Below, piece by piece: positions 35,901 through 43,167 of a DNA stretch of 64,000 nucleotides. Below the pieces are notes generated by a model. The model made no database searches, was not told the origin of the DNA, and saw nothing but the letters and a program-made list of their open reading frames with translations. Origin of the DNA: Curtobacterium aurantiacum. Lineage in GTDB: Bacteria > Actinomycetota > Actinomycetes > Actinomycetales > Microbacteriaceae. The position numbers were made by a program, and so were the translations under genes. How positions within the stretch are numbered: the stretch's first letter is position 1; every line of letters starts with the position of its first letter. The stretch covers positions 1-64,000 of the forward strand of contig NZ_JAHEWN010000013.1 of the NCBI RefSeq assembly GCF_018598555.1, in the 5' to 3' direction.

Positions 35901-36145
35901 ACGTATGACGCCGATTGTTGGATCTCGAAATCGTCAACTGCTAGAGCAATCGCCTCGTTGGAAGCACCGATTGAGCGAAGATCATCAAGAAGTTGGGTCT
36001 GTGTAGTCATCTCCTCGCCCAGTAGCGACTTGGACACCGTCACTTGGACGTACGCCTCAGTGATTTGCGCCGCGAGCCTCTCACGGTCTATCCCAGCTAG
36101 CCGGGGGGCCGCGGCAATTAGCGCGGAAGTGACTGAATCAAACAA
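32996..36145 (-). CDS. Ski2-like DExH helicase, HamB/AbpB-like
   Basis: 1049-aa SF2 helicase. A ~290-residue helical N-terminal domain precedes the core: motif I AFPTGAGKST, motif II MFDEAH, motif III SAM, motif V ATSTVAQGMNFP and motif VI NAAGRAGRAG, the last two typical of the Ski2/Hel308 group. A ~350-residue C-terminal region follows. Its start overlaps the upstream nuclease-like gene by 8 bp. This pairing, order and the helicase subfamily fit Hachiman (HamA-HamB) or AbpAB antiphage systems. Codons are clearly more A/T-rich than in the flanking genes, suggesting recent transfer. Confidence 0.82.
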   Translation of the reverse strand: MFDSVTSALIAAAPRLAGIDRERLAAQITEAYVQVTVSKSLLGEEMTTQTQLLDDLRSIGASNEAIALAVDDFEIQQSASYVAASAYRAIAEASPSSDVRSTSLSTESISAAIASTLLFLIADAAADASEAAASIIVEADDPNATLVELVRLLGRGEVHLGKARATITLKTDEEPSSLIAPIGYWKCERRLLQLIARLDDGSKPEQETEAFAIIAASMESAITFGFDDNRHVVTNRINGPWHLARLLELTEPILLRSATSAIEAPPGVDSYKWSQHRMRISRRRPVLWRNHRDALQRGLLDQGMSAVLAFPTGAGKSTLSELKIIATVLRGRNVICLAPTLSLVDQLARSFRQVAPSATVIAQHDPDEDVTGIDGDGTQIYVMTPESCLATLGIDHERFGDVGLVMFDEAHLMHFAGGEPSRRSIDATLCFLTLAARFPTADLLLVSAMIANADELTNWLETITSRPAIALNSPWKPTRQARGALVYDAQRVRELRQQLDAAFKSSSNQGAPSAIRATMTAVPYGFFSLWSTWESNSIDDYRLVRLLEEPVPLETGGKRNTDGTWWLTPNSNNVAAHIARAAAKSDMKTLVFTHQPLWTASIARTVSNGSTRRTPLAPVERDLTSRIIDALGSESALYLDINGTDVIGDAIPHHGLLLPDERRLHERLYQRADGIPVMVATSTVAQGMNFPSEFVIVASDRRFDPATNTRGRVEAHELLNAAGRAGRAGSRSNALVLVIPGAIVEYGGGTNIGSAWAPLQETFSKSDQCLAFEDPLLPLLGGLDDDDRPPLVDYLARRLDSVSDATIGPELIRSSFLAHTSRGTDMARWIDRKVAQLSAVVDGQDAEIWIRQCSLVSGLPLADIQFIAELLDFPLAETGTIDSWSAWVLDLLNNRPSLAESVLRDGSRSALAGTAEDLDAWSTSGSTLVHHLRELLPRWLHGSSLLEIQRVGISRGLASEKDEKLTFARKFVLRVVPDLAYLFSLPGLIAEQRALLSNTEPLPEGHPLRSIGRCVELGVESAEKVAILEADPRSNRRTVRNYGAPRQGL

Positions 36146-36932
36146 GACTCGCCTCCAGTAGCGCGATGGCCCGGTCGCACAGGGAATCCATCCAGCTTCG
36201 AAGATCTTCGACCTCTAGCACGTTGCCCTGTCGACGCAAGCGGTCCCCAGACACCGAGGACTCAAAACCGTCGAACAGTCCGTTGAACCCTGCCGACTGG
36301 ACATGGTAGCTCCCGGCCGTCAATGAGGCTCGATACGCCAAGCCGTCTGGCGTCCGCATTATGCGATCCACGATCTCGATGATCTCATCCGTGGACCACC
36401 GACCTCGCAGGAGTGCGCCGATCTCGGTCGCGATCGCGGGATGACGATGGCCAGCCTCAATGTCTTCGAATTCGGGCCACACTTTTTCTCTCACTGTGTC
36501 CCTCGGTGAATCGGTTGCCTTGTCCTCGAATACGACGGCGCGTTTCACGCGGCCGGTAATTGGATCAAGCTCCAATTGAAAGCCATCAAAACCTTTCGAC
36601 GCTTGATCCATCTGCGGCGCACGAGTCAGCGCTGGAGACTCCTCAATCGCGACAATCCACGAAATGAATTGGAATACCCAACCGTCGCGGTGCCAAGGAT
36701 CTTTTCCTGCTGGGACTGTTAGAGACTTGATGGCCGCATCGACGGCGTACGAAGCTGAGATTGGGTGCCACGGGGCCGCGGTGCGCAGGATGGCCTCGAC
36801 GTGCGCGCACTGTCCCAGTGCCAGGTCCGCGATGGCGCGGGAGAGCCCTTCGAGATCTTGGGGTTCCCAGATTCGCCCACAGAACAGGGCATGCTCGGGT
36901 TGAAGCTCGCTGAGGTTGAAGAGTCTGCCCAC
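36138..36932 (-). CDS. PD-(D/E)XK nuclease-like protein, HamA/AbpA-like
   Basis: 264 aa as called. The middle reads GFDGFQLELDP...RAVVFEDKATD: D116, then E136-D-K138, the spacing of a PD-(D/E)XK active site as in the DUF1837 proteins that pair with HamB helicases. The rest is mainly helical. The first usable start is a GTG at 36932 without a good ribosome-binding site; the frame stays open for 52 more codons to a stop at 37089-37091 but contains no ATG, GTG or TTG. The N-terminus may therefore be truncated, or the gene may use an unusual start. Assignment to Hachiman is inference. Confidence 0.68.
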   Translation of the reverse strand: MGRLFNLSELQPEHALFCGRIWEPQDLEGLSRAIADLALGQCAHVEAILRTAAPWHPISASYAVDAAIKSLTVPAGKDPWHRDGWVFQFISWIVAIEESPALTRAPQMDQASKGFDGFQLELDPITGRVKRAVVFEDKATDSPRDTVREKVWPEFEDIEAGHRHPAIATEIGALLRGRWSTDEIIEIVDRIMRTPDGLAYRASLTAGSYHVQSAGFNGLFDGFESSVSGDRLRRQGNVLEVEDLRSWMDSLCDRAIALLEASLV

Positions 36933-37184
36933 TCGCTCATACTGGACGACCGTTGCGTACGGTGTCGGTAGTACTTGCGCGCGTCGTGCAATCCTTGCCG
37001 CTGGTAGACGAAGCTCGGATCCCTCGAAGTCTTGGCGGTGGCTCAGGTGAGGGTCCAGCTTGGCCGACGACTTACCGAGACGGCCCGCTTAGGTGACGCC
37101 GAGTTAGTCAGGTCGTTGCCTCGGGTCGGGGCACGTGCCAGCGCCGTCTTGTCGGGTGTCGAGGTGTCCGGCTCAGATCGATGA

Positions 37185-37423
37185 AGACGGCGATCCTTGC
37201 TTGCGGGCACCCGACTTCGATCCGCGCGTGGCACTTGCGGCTAACCTGACGGTCGACAAAGAAGGCGCCGACCTTCATGCAGCTCTCGACGCAACGCCAG
37301 CTCGGGTGCCGTCTCCCGCCGAGTAGAGCGAGCCGTGTGCCGTTTGCCGAGCTTGTTCCGGTTGTCATAGCGTCGGCCCGATCCTTGCCCAAAGGTCCTC
37401 GCTGCGAGAACGTGGGAAGTCAT
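37185..37423 (-). pseudogene. vsr-like endonuclease remnant
   Basis: Two minus-strand frames together spell the N-terminal half of a Vsr-type protein: NKLGKRHTARSTRRETAPEL and ALRRELHEG in one frame, then FFVDRQVSRK and ARIEVGCPQARIAVFID in the next frame after a shift near 37290. The intact gene at 41140 gives RFGRRDTTPELAVRRELHRR, RRFFVDRQVSGR and RPDLVFPRAMVAVFVDG at the same places. The catalytic DGCFWH segment and everything after it is absent. A dead relict lying just upstream of the nuclease-helicase pair. Confidence 0.75.
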
Positions 37424-37468
37424 TTGTTGACTGTCGGAGGTTGAACGGAACGGTGAGCGAACGAAGGA

Positions 37469-38990
37469 TCAACGACGGGCGTTCGATGTAGCTCCGACGG
37501 GTGCGACCCGCCCATCGATAGGTGCATCGGGGTCTACCGGATCACCGGTCGAGGTGTCCGACTGCGCCTCGAGGTCAGCCCGCACTGAGTCCGACACCCC
37601 CAACAACAACGTCGCCACGAACCCCACGACATACGCCACCACGAGCCCCGACCCGTACCCGAGCAGCGCCCACCCGTACCCGGACGAACCGTTCAGCAGC
37701 GGGATGAGCGACAGGTCCGAGGCGCCGATGGCGATCGCCCCGACGGAGTGCCCGAGCTGGTCGAACAACCCGACGACACCGCCACCGAACGCTCCACCGA
37801 TGCACGCGGTGATGAACGGCCGGCCGAGGGGGAGCGTCACGCCGTAGATCAGGGGCTCCCCGACGCCGAGGAACCCAGCCGGCAGGGCACCACGGATGGT
37901 CCGCACCAGCGAAGCGTTCGATCGGAACCGAACCCACAGCGCGATGCACGCACCGATCTGCCCGGCACCGCCCATCGCCAGCACGGGCAGCAGCACGGTC
38001 CACCCGGTCTGGTCGATCAGGGTGGTGTGGATCGGGATGAGTCCCTGGTGCATGCCGGTCATGACGAGTGGCAGGAACAGGCCTCCGAGCACGAAGCCGG
38101 CGAAGGCACCACCGTTCGCGAGCAGCCAGGTCGCAGCGGTCCCGATCGCGACGGAGACGACGCCCGCGACGGACATGAGCACGCCGAGGGTGATCGAGCC
38201 GGCGACGAGGACGGTCACGGTCGGCACGACGATGAGCGCGATGACGTCCGGCGTGACCCGGCGCATGAAGCGCTCGACGTAGGCGGGAGGATGCCGCCGG
38301 CAAGCGCGCCGAGCACACCGCCCTGCCCGGGAGCCAGGGTCTCGCCGAACACCGTGACGTTCGCGACACCGGCCGCGACGATGATGCCGCCGACCGCACC
38401 ACCGAGGGCGGGCGTGCCGCTGGACCCCATCGCGACACGGTTCTCGTCGGCACAGCCATCCCGACGAACACGGCGAGCAGCGACAGGAAGCCGGACGAGA
38501 GCACGCCGAGGAACGGAGTCAGCGCAGGCACCCACCCCAGGTTCGTCAGGATGCCGTTGATCCCGGCGATCAGCCCGCAGGCGATCAGTGCGGGGATGAG
38601 CGGGATGAAGATCGCGGAGATCTTCCGGATCGCGCGCATGGTGCGGCCGTCGGAACGAGCCCGCGCCGACGCCTTGATCTCGGTTCCGCGAGCCGCGAGT
38701 TCTTCAGGTGAGGACCCACCAACCGCAGCCGGCGGGGCGGCCGTGCGCAGGGCCTCCAGGCCGTCGGCCACGCGGTCGACGAGACCCGGGCCGAGCACGA
38801 TCTGCAGGTTCGAGCCGGCCGCGATGGCGGCCATGACGCCGTCGGTGGCCTTCAGGTCGTCGAGCGTGACGGAGGAGTCGGACACGACCTCGACCCGCAG
38901 GCGGGTCATGCAGTTCTCGACGTCGGCGATGTTCGCGGAACCGCCGACGGCGTCGAGGATCTGCTGGGCGAGTTGCTGGGCATCGGGCAT
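37469..38990 (-). pseudogene. murP: PTS IIBC component, broken by two frameshifts (murP-like)
   Basis: Glucose-superfamily PTS permease. The IIB domain is intact at the start (QQILDAVGGSANIADVENC, phosphorylated Cys in ENCMTRLR), followed by the IIC membrane domain. One indel near 38450-38455 shifts FVGMA into ADENRVAMGSSGTPALGG, and another near 38287 (ATCCTCCCGCC, one base short of expected) shifts LAGGIL into AYVERFMRRVTPDV. The third frame then runs to the stop at 37469. The start has GAGGAG upstream. Next to murQ, it most likely imported and phosphorylated N-acetylmuramic acid. As read it cannot make a full protein. Confidence 0.8.
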
Positions 38991-39035
38991 TGCTGTGCTC
39001 CTCGGGGGACAGGAGACGGAAAAGGGGAACGAGCT

Positions 39036-39640
39036 CTACAGCACGGCGCGCAACGAGCCAGCAGCAGTATCGAGGCGAGAACGCACGTCGGCAGGCGAGG
39101 CGCCGGTCAGGATCACGGCGATGGCGGTCTTCACCTCGCCGCCCGAGGCGTCGAGCGCCGCCCGGACCTCGGCGGGGCGAGCGCCGGTGACGTCCTGCAC
39201 GAGCGAGAACGCCCGGGCGACGAGCTGCGCGTTCGTCGCCCGCACGTCGACCATGCGGTTGCCGTACGTCTTGTGGCTGCGCACCATCGCGAGCGTGGTG
39301 AGCATGTTCAGGACGAGCTTCTGCGCGGTGCCCGCCTTCAGGCGGGTCGAGCCGGCGATGAACTCGGGGCCGACGACGGCGTCGATGGCGATGTCGGCCT
39401 CCCGCCCCGCGGCCGAGTCGGGGTTGCACGCGACGGAGACCGAGAGGGCGGAGCGGCGCCAGGCCTCGAGGATGGCCGCGGTGACGTAGGGCGTCTAGCC
39501 GGACGCGCTGATCCCGACGACTGCGTAGTCGCCGTCAGCCCGAGTGTGCCGAGGTCGCGGACGGCGACCGCTTCGTTGTCCCCTGCGCCCTCGACCGCGG
39601 TGGTCAGGGCGGGGTCGCCGCCGATCAGCGGGCTACCCCT
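39036..39640 (-). pseudogene. murQ: N-acetylmuramic acid 6-phosphate etherase, truncated and frameshifted
   Basis: MurQ signature pieces are all here but in pieces: GGDPALTTAVEGAGDNEAVA, a one-base shift near 39535, VVGISASG, an in-frame TAG at 39497-39495, then TPYVTAAILEAWRR, FIAGSTRLKAGTAQKLVLNM and VDVRATNAQL to a normal stop at 39036. The first ~95 residues expected for MurQ are missing: homology stops abruptly at about 39640, at one copy of a 12-bp repeat. MurQ cleaves MurNAc-6-phosphate to GlcNAc-6-phosphate and lactate; this copy is dead by three independent lesions. Confidence 0.85.
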
Positions 39641-39649
39641 AGGGGCCCT
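39638..39649. repeat. 12-bp direct repeat, left copy
   Basis: CCTAGGGGCCCT at the exact point where murQ homology ends. The identical 12-mer recurs at 39756-39767. It may mark a deletion or insertion junction. Confidence 0.5.
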
Positions 39650-39942
39650 TGCTTGCGAGCCATGACATGTGCGGGTCACGTTTGGCCTCAACCAGCCTAA
39701 TCATCCGGATCAGGACTGACGATGCGATCAACCCGGCGAGAACGCTTGCCGGGCGCCTAGGGGCCCTCTAATTCCATCCAAAGATGCGTGCTCGACGACG
39801 AGCCTGGGACTTTCCTGCCCGCTGTTCTAGCGGCGATCAGCGGGAAGAACGAGCAGTAGCGGCTTTGACCCGTCGGTCAGCGTGTGATCACGGGATGGCC
39901 TCGCCGAGGAACCCACCGCGGTCGCTCCACTCCGATACTTCC
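39641..39942. other. rearrangement scar between murQ and the EcsC/TerB gene
   Basis: About 300 bp without a convincing gene. It holds the second CCTAGGGGCCCT copy and a second CCGCTGATCG (minus strand, near 39835), a string also present in the murQ fragment near 39625. No transposase, terminal inverted repeat or tRNA seen. A short plus-strand frame runs into the 3' end of the next gene and is rejected. Confidence 0.4.
39756..39767. repeat. 12-bp direct repeat, right copy
   Basis: Second CCTAGGGGCCCT, 118 bp from the first. The segment between has no recognisable content. Confidence 0.5.
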
Positions 39943-41055
39943 CTACGCCAGTCGGTCCCCGTGGCGGTCGCGAAGCTCTTTGAGAACCGCTGTCTCGAGC
40001 TTGTGCACCGAACCATCGACTTCAGCGGTCATCACCGCCACATCGAGGAGATCCGCGAGATCACCGGCCTCCTCGTCTAGGCGTCGCCAGACGTCCTCGA
40101 CATCCAGGTCGATCACGTTGGCGAACTGGTCATCGTTCAGATCGTGTTGGTCGTGCAACTGCTCGACTAGCTTCCGCATGAGGAGGGCTTCGTCGTCAGT
40201 GATCTTTCCGTCCGCGAGCACCATCATCCAGGCGACCCACAACATCGAGCGGGGGTGATCCGCCTTGGACACCGCGTTGGTCGCAGCTTCGTCGACGCGG
40301 GCATCGTTCCGGAAGACGGCCCGAGCGTGTTTGCCAGCGATGATCGTCGAGTAGTAGTTGAGCGCCACTGACACAGGAACGCCGACGATCGGAATTCCGA
40401 TCTTGATGACGTTTCGTTGCAGCAGGAACTTCCCGACGACAGGCAAACCTCGCGCCGTCGTGAGCACAGCTCTCGAGTAGAACTTCTTGACGAACGGGCG
40501 GACAAGTGCGGGGACCACCTTGGTGACGCCCTCGCTGACCGCCTGAGCGCCGCGGATCGTGAAGGCGACCCGGATCAGCTTCCACAGGTCATCCGGGTCG
40601 TCAACATTGATCGGGACGCGGTAGAGGACCGCGATGTCGTAGGCAAGGTGCAACTGCAGCCGTGCGATGTAGGCCACGTCGACGAGCAACGTGACGCCGG
40701 CTGCCGGCAAAGTCAGCGGTGAGGCGCCGCCCAACGTGCCGAGCGTGGCGACCACCGCAGCCGTGTAGGCGCCAGCCGAGAGACCACCTTCGATCGCGGC
40801 GTAGCGAGCGGCCATCTTGATCCGCTGATCGACGATGGCGTCCGCTGGGACGCCTTTGTACCGCTCCTGGAAGTACGCCGCGTCGACTTTCTGCGTGTAG
40901 GCGGCCAGGGCGTTGCTCAGGAGCTTCGAGAACCAGTTCCCCGATTTGATGTCGTCTCCGGTGAGGCTCTTCACGAAGTCCTTGAGCTCTTCGCGCTCGT
41001 TCTCGACCTCGGCGCGCTCGTCTTCGGTGGCGTCGGTCTGGGCGGACTTCATCAT
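39943..41055 (-). CDS. EcsC-like protein with C-terminal TerB-like domain
   Basis: 370 aa. A charged helical N-terminus (ATEDERAEVENEREELKDFV) leads into an EcsC-like core with Gly/Ala-rich helices (AAIEGGLSAGAYTAAVVATL, then LPAAGVTLLVDVAYIARLQL). The C-terminal ~115 residues look like a TerB fold, with the paired acidic metal-binding-type loops MVLADGKITDDE and TAEVDGSVHKLE. TerB domains occur in tellurite/stress and phage-response modules; EcsC-like proteins associate with membranes. Start has AGGAG upstream. Located between murQ remnant and vsr, so it is part of the island. Role unknown. Confidence 0.75.
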   Translation of the reverse strand: MMKSAQTDATEDERAEVENEREELKDFVKSLTGDDIKSGNWFSKLLSNALAAYTQKVDAAYFQERYKGVPADAIVDQRIKMAARYAAIEGGLSAGAYTAAVVATLGTLGGASPLTLPAAGVTLLVDVAYIARLQLHLAYDIAVLYRVPINVDDPDDLWKLIRVAFTIRGAQAVSEGVTKVVPALVRPFVKKFYSRAVLTTARGLPVVGKFLLQRNVIKIGIPIVGVPVSVALNYYSTIIAGKHARAVFRNDARVDEAATNAVSKADHPRSMLWVAWMMVLADGKITDDEALLMRKLVEQLHDQHDLNDDQFANVIDLDVEDVWRRLDEEAGDLADLLDVAVMTAEVDGSVHKLETAVLKELRDRHGDRLA

Positions 41056-41139
41056 CGCGGTCTCCTGTTGAGGAATGGGGCTGAGGTGATACCCCAGCCT
41101 GGCAATACTGACGCATGCTCGTCCTCCTTGTGTGACGGA

Positions 41140-41628
41140 TCAGCGTGTCGACTCGGCTCCGTGCTCAGGATCCGTGGGCTGCTTCGCTCCGTCTGGTCGC
41201 ACTGCTCGAACGATTGCGTCCCACCGGTCGAGTTCGTCTTCGACCACCGTGGCTGACGTCACCTCGTCGTCGTGCTCCCAGAACCGCAAGACACGCCAGC
41301 CCTCCGAGACGAGGATCGCCTGGTTCCGAGCATCGCGCTGCCGATTCGCCAGGAGCTTCCGGCGCCACAGCTCGGCATTCGCCTTCGGGAGATGGGCATG
41401 CTCCTCGCAGTAGTGCCAGAAGCACCCATCGACGAACACTGCGACCATGGCACGAGGGAACACAAGATCAGGGCGCACACGGCTGCGACCACTCACCTGT
41501 CGATCCACGAAGAAGCGGCGCCCACGACGATGGAGTTCCCTGCGTACAGCAAGCTCGGGTGTAGTGTCCCGGCGGCCGAAACGCGCCATGTGCCGTCGGC
41601 GTGCGTCATCCGCTTCCCATCGCTCCAC
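41140..41628 (-). CDS. vsr: very short patch repair (Vsr-type) endonuclease
   Basis: 162 aa. Vsr nicks 5' of the T in T:G mismatches that arise from deamination of 5-methylcytosine. The family motifs are in order: RRDTTPELAVRREL (about 19-32), FFVDRQV, RPDLVFP (D54), VFVDGCFWHYC with D67 as the expected catalytic/metal ligand and H72, C74 and H77-H79 as zinc-site candidates, then the WRVLRFWEHD strand. No C5-cytosine methyltransferase gene is present in the window, although vsr normally sits beside one. Confidence 0.9.
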   Translation of the reverse strand: MERWEADDARRRHMARFGRRDTTPELAVRRELHRRGRRFFVDRQVSGRSRVRPDLVFPRAMVAVFVDGCFWHYCEEHAHLPKANAELWRRKLLANRQRDARNQAILVSEGWRVLRFWEHDDEVTSATVVEDELDRWDAIVRAVRPDGAKQPTDPEHGAESTR

Positions 41629-41685
41629 GGCGAAGATCCTCGTTCAAGGCGGAGCAACCCGTGGACAAGATCGTCGAACGGTGGA

Positions 41686-41820
41686 CTACGTCTCCGAAGG
41701 GGCGACTGTGGAGGAGCGCTCACGCCCAGGAACGACGCCTGTCCGACACGCCGTGCGCAGTACGCCGTATAGCTTCTCCACGTCGGCGCACTGCAGCTCT
41801 GACCCGCAGAACGACGACAT
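41686..41820 (-). CDS. possible 44-aa ORF upstream of vsr
   Basis: A minus-strand frame from ATG at 41820 reads SSFCGSELQCADVEKLYGVL and continues to a TAG at 41686. It could be a small gene or the 3' relict of a larger one (for instance a lost cytosine methyltransferase partner of vsr). There is no clear ribosome-binding site and I do not recognise it. The rest of the 41629-41862 gap shows nothing. Confidence 0.25.
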   Translation of the reverse strand: MSSFCGSELQCADVEKLYGVLRTACRTGVVPGRERSSTVAPSET

Positions 41821-41862
41821 CACCATGTGCCTCGAGGCCGACGCATCCTGGAGAGAGGTGAC

Positions 41863-42465
41863 TTACGCCGTGCGGGTGTCAGCGGCAGCTGCTGCTTGCA
41901 CGTACCTGCCGGCGTTGCGGGACTGGCGGAGGAGGAGCGGTGTAAAGACGACGGCTGCGACGAGGAGAGCACTGCAGAAGATTCGACTGAATACGGCAGA
42001 GAAGGGGTCGTCCTCGACGAGGTTCGGGAGCTGTGGCCCGGCGATGCCGAGGTAGAGCAGCAAGAACTGGCCGAGCGCGATCGGTTGGTAGACGGCGCGG
42101 AGGCGTGCGAGGTCGAACGCCCGCCGTGCGAGGTCGGAATCGACTGGCTCGATCGGGGTTTGCTTCGCTATCGCCTGCGAGAGCGTCTTCCGGCCGGAGC
42201 GCGACAGACCTGCGAGGGGCGCCTGCATCTGCGGAGAGAGGCGAAGGCTGGTGGCGAGCAACGAGAATGCTCCGGACAGTCCGCCGACAGCCGCGGTGCA
42301 CCCGACGATCAAGAGCGGCCAGCCCCGTCCTGGGCTCACGCGCTCGAGCAGAACCCCGATGATCGCGCCGGCCACGGCTCCGGCCAGGATGATCCAAGCC
42401 GTCCGGCGCCAAGCTCGGCGGGCGATCACCTCCGGCGTCGAGGGCATCTCCGTCACGGCGGTCAT
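41863..42465 (-). CDS. four-helix membrane protein, paralog B
   Basis: 200 aa with four hydrophobic helices (about 24-44, 50-72, 130-150 and 165-185) and a basic RRAWRRTAW start. Its layout matches the neighbour at 42462: RRAWRRTA, two helices, a cytoplasmic loop with an SGRKTLSQAI / RDRRKIISKAI element, then two more helices and an Arg-rich tail. Overlaps the neighbour by 4 bp. Family unknown; an ancient tandem duplication. Confidence 0.7.
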   Translation of the reverse strand: MTAVTEMPSTPEVIARRAWRRTAWIILAGAVAGAIIGVLLERVSPGRGWPLLIVGCTAAVGGLSGAFSLLATSLRLSPQMQAPLAGLSRSGRKTLSQAIAKQTPIEPVDSDLARRAFDLARLRAVYQPIALGQFLLLYLGIAGPQLPNLVEDDPFSAVFSRIFCSALLVAAVVFTPLLLRQSRNAGRYVQAAAAADTRTA

Positions 42466-43064
42466 GCGACAGGTACCGGAGTAGCGGTGCGGCGTTCGTT
42501 CTCGGCTGTGGCGGCTTCCGCGTAGCGCCGAGCTCGGCGGCCTCGGACGACCAGCAACGGCACGAGGAACGCCGTCTCGATGACGAAGAGCGCCAGGAAG
42601 ACCCGGCTGAAGGTCACACCACCGTCGTCGGTGACGGCTCGAGCGAACTGGGGAGTGGCAACCGCCGCGACCAGCATCACACCGTGCCCAAGCATGATCC
42701 CGTTGAACATGGCGGTACCGCGGGCGAGGGTGAGCGCGCGGTGTTGCAGTTCCGGGTCCTCGTTCTCATCGAGCGGGACGCCCGAGCGGATGGCCTTGCT
42801 GATGATCTTGCGACGATCCCGCGCCAGCCCCTCGACAGCCTCGGTCATCGTCGCGGACGCGCGCACACTGGCGGGGAGCAACGAGAGCATCCCGGCGATG
42901 CCGCCCAGCACCATGACGCACGTGAAGATCGCGAGGGTGACGGTCCAACCGTCCTCGCCCCGTGACGTGGCCCAGCCGGAAACCGCCCCGGCGATGGCGG
43001 CGATCAGCACGACCAGGGCAGTACGACGCCATGCACGCCGGATGATTCGTTCGTCTTCCCCCAC
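42462..43064 (-). CDS. four-helix membrane protein, paralog A
   Basis: 200 aa, the upstream member of the tandem pair. Helices at about 14-32, 42-65, 122-145 and 160-178. It shares RRAWRRTAL and the loop element RDRRKIISKAIRSGVPLDE with paralog B, although most other residues have diverged. The conserved cytoplasmic loop suggests a common partner or a heterodimer. No known family recognised. Confidence 0.7.
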   Translation of the reverse strand: MGEDERIIRRAWRRTALVVLIAAIAGAVSGWATSRGEDGWTVTLAIFTCVMVLGGIAGMLSLLPASVRASATMTEAVEGLARDRRKIISKAIRSGVPLDENEDPELQHRALTLARGTAMFNGIMLGHGVMLVAAVATPQFARAVTDDGGVTFSRVFLALFVIETAFLVPLLVVRGRRARRYAEAATAENERRTATPVPVA

Positions 43065-43135
43065 CCGCTCACCCTACGGTGCGGGGCTCACCCGTGTTCC
43101 GGAGCCGAGCACCTGTCGGGCGCTGGCGGTGCGGC

Positions 43136-43165
43136 GGAGGTGGGACGGGCCTCCAGGCCGGACGC
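43136..43165. repeat. GGGCCTCCAGGCC-core repeat
   Basis: CGGAGGTGGGACGGGCCTCC and the following AGGCCGGACGCC match the copy at 50721-50750 almost base for base. It lies in the ~100-bp gap upstream of the DUF4395 gene end. Confidence 0.65.
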
Positions 43166-43167
43166 CG

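Noticed and set aside
37469..39640. Programmed frameshifting in the PTS and murQ genes
   Set aside because: The shift sites lack slippery heptamers and stimulatory hairpins, two shifts would be needed in one gene, and murQ also has a nonsense codon and a lost 5' end. Decay or sequencing error is simpler.
39784..40080. Plus-strand frame across the murQ/EcsC gap
   Set aside because: More than half lies antisense to the EcsC/TerB gene, and the composition is not protein-like.
22762..43064. tRNA gene or att sites marking a genomic island integration
   Set aside because: I found no tRNA cloverleaf, integrase or long flanking repeat. The only direct repeat, at 39638 and 39756, encloses just 106 bp.
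43079..43112. Imperfect hairpin after the membrane paralogs
   Set aside because: It lies upstream, not downstream, of the paralog operon and is only partly paired; it may belong to no transcript end, so I left it out of the features.
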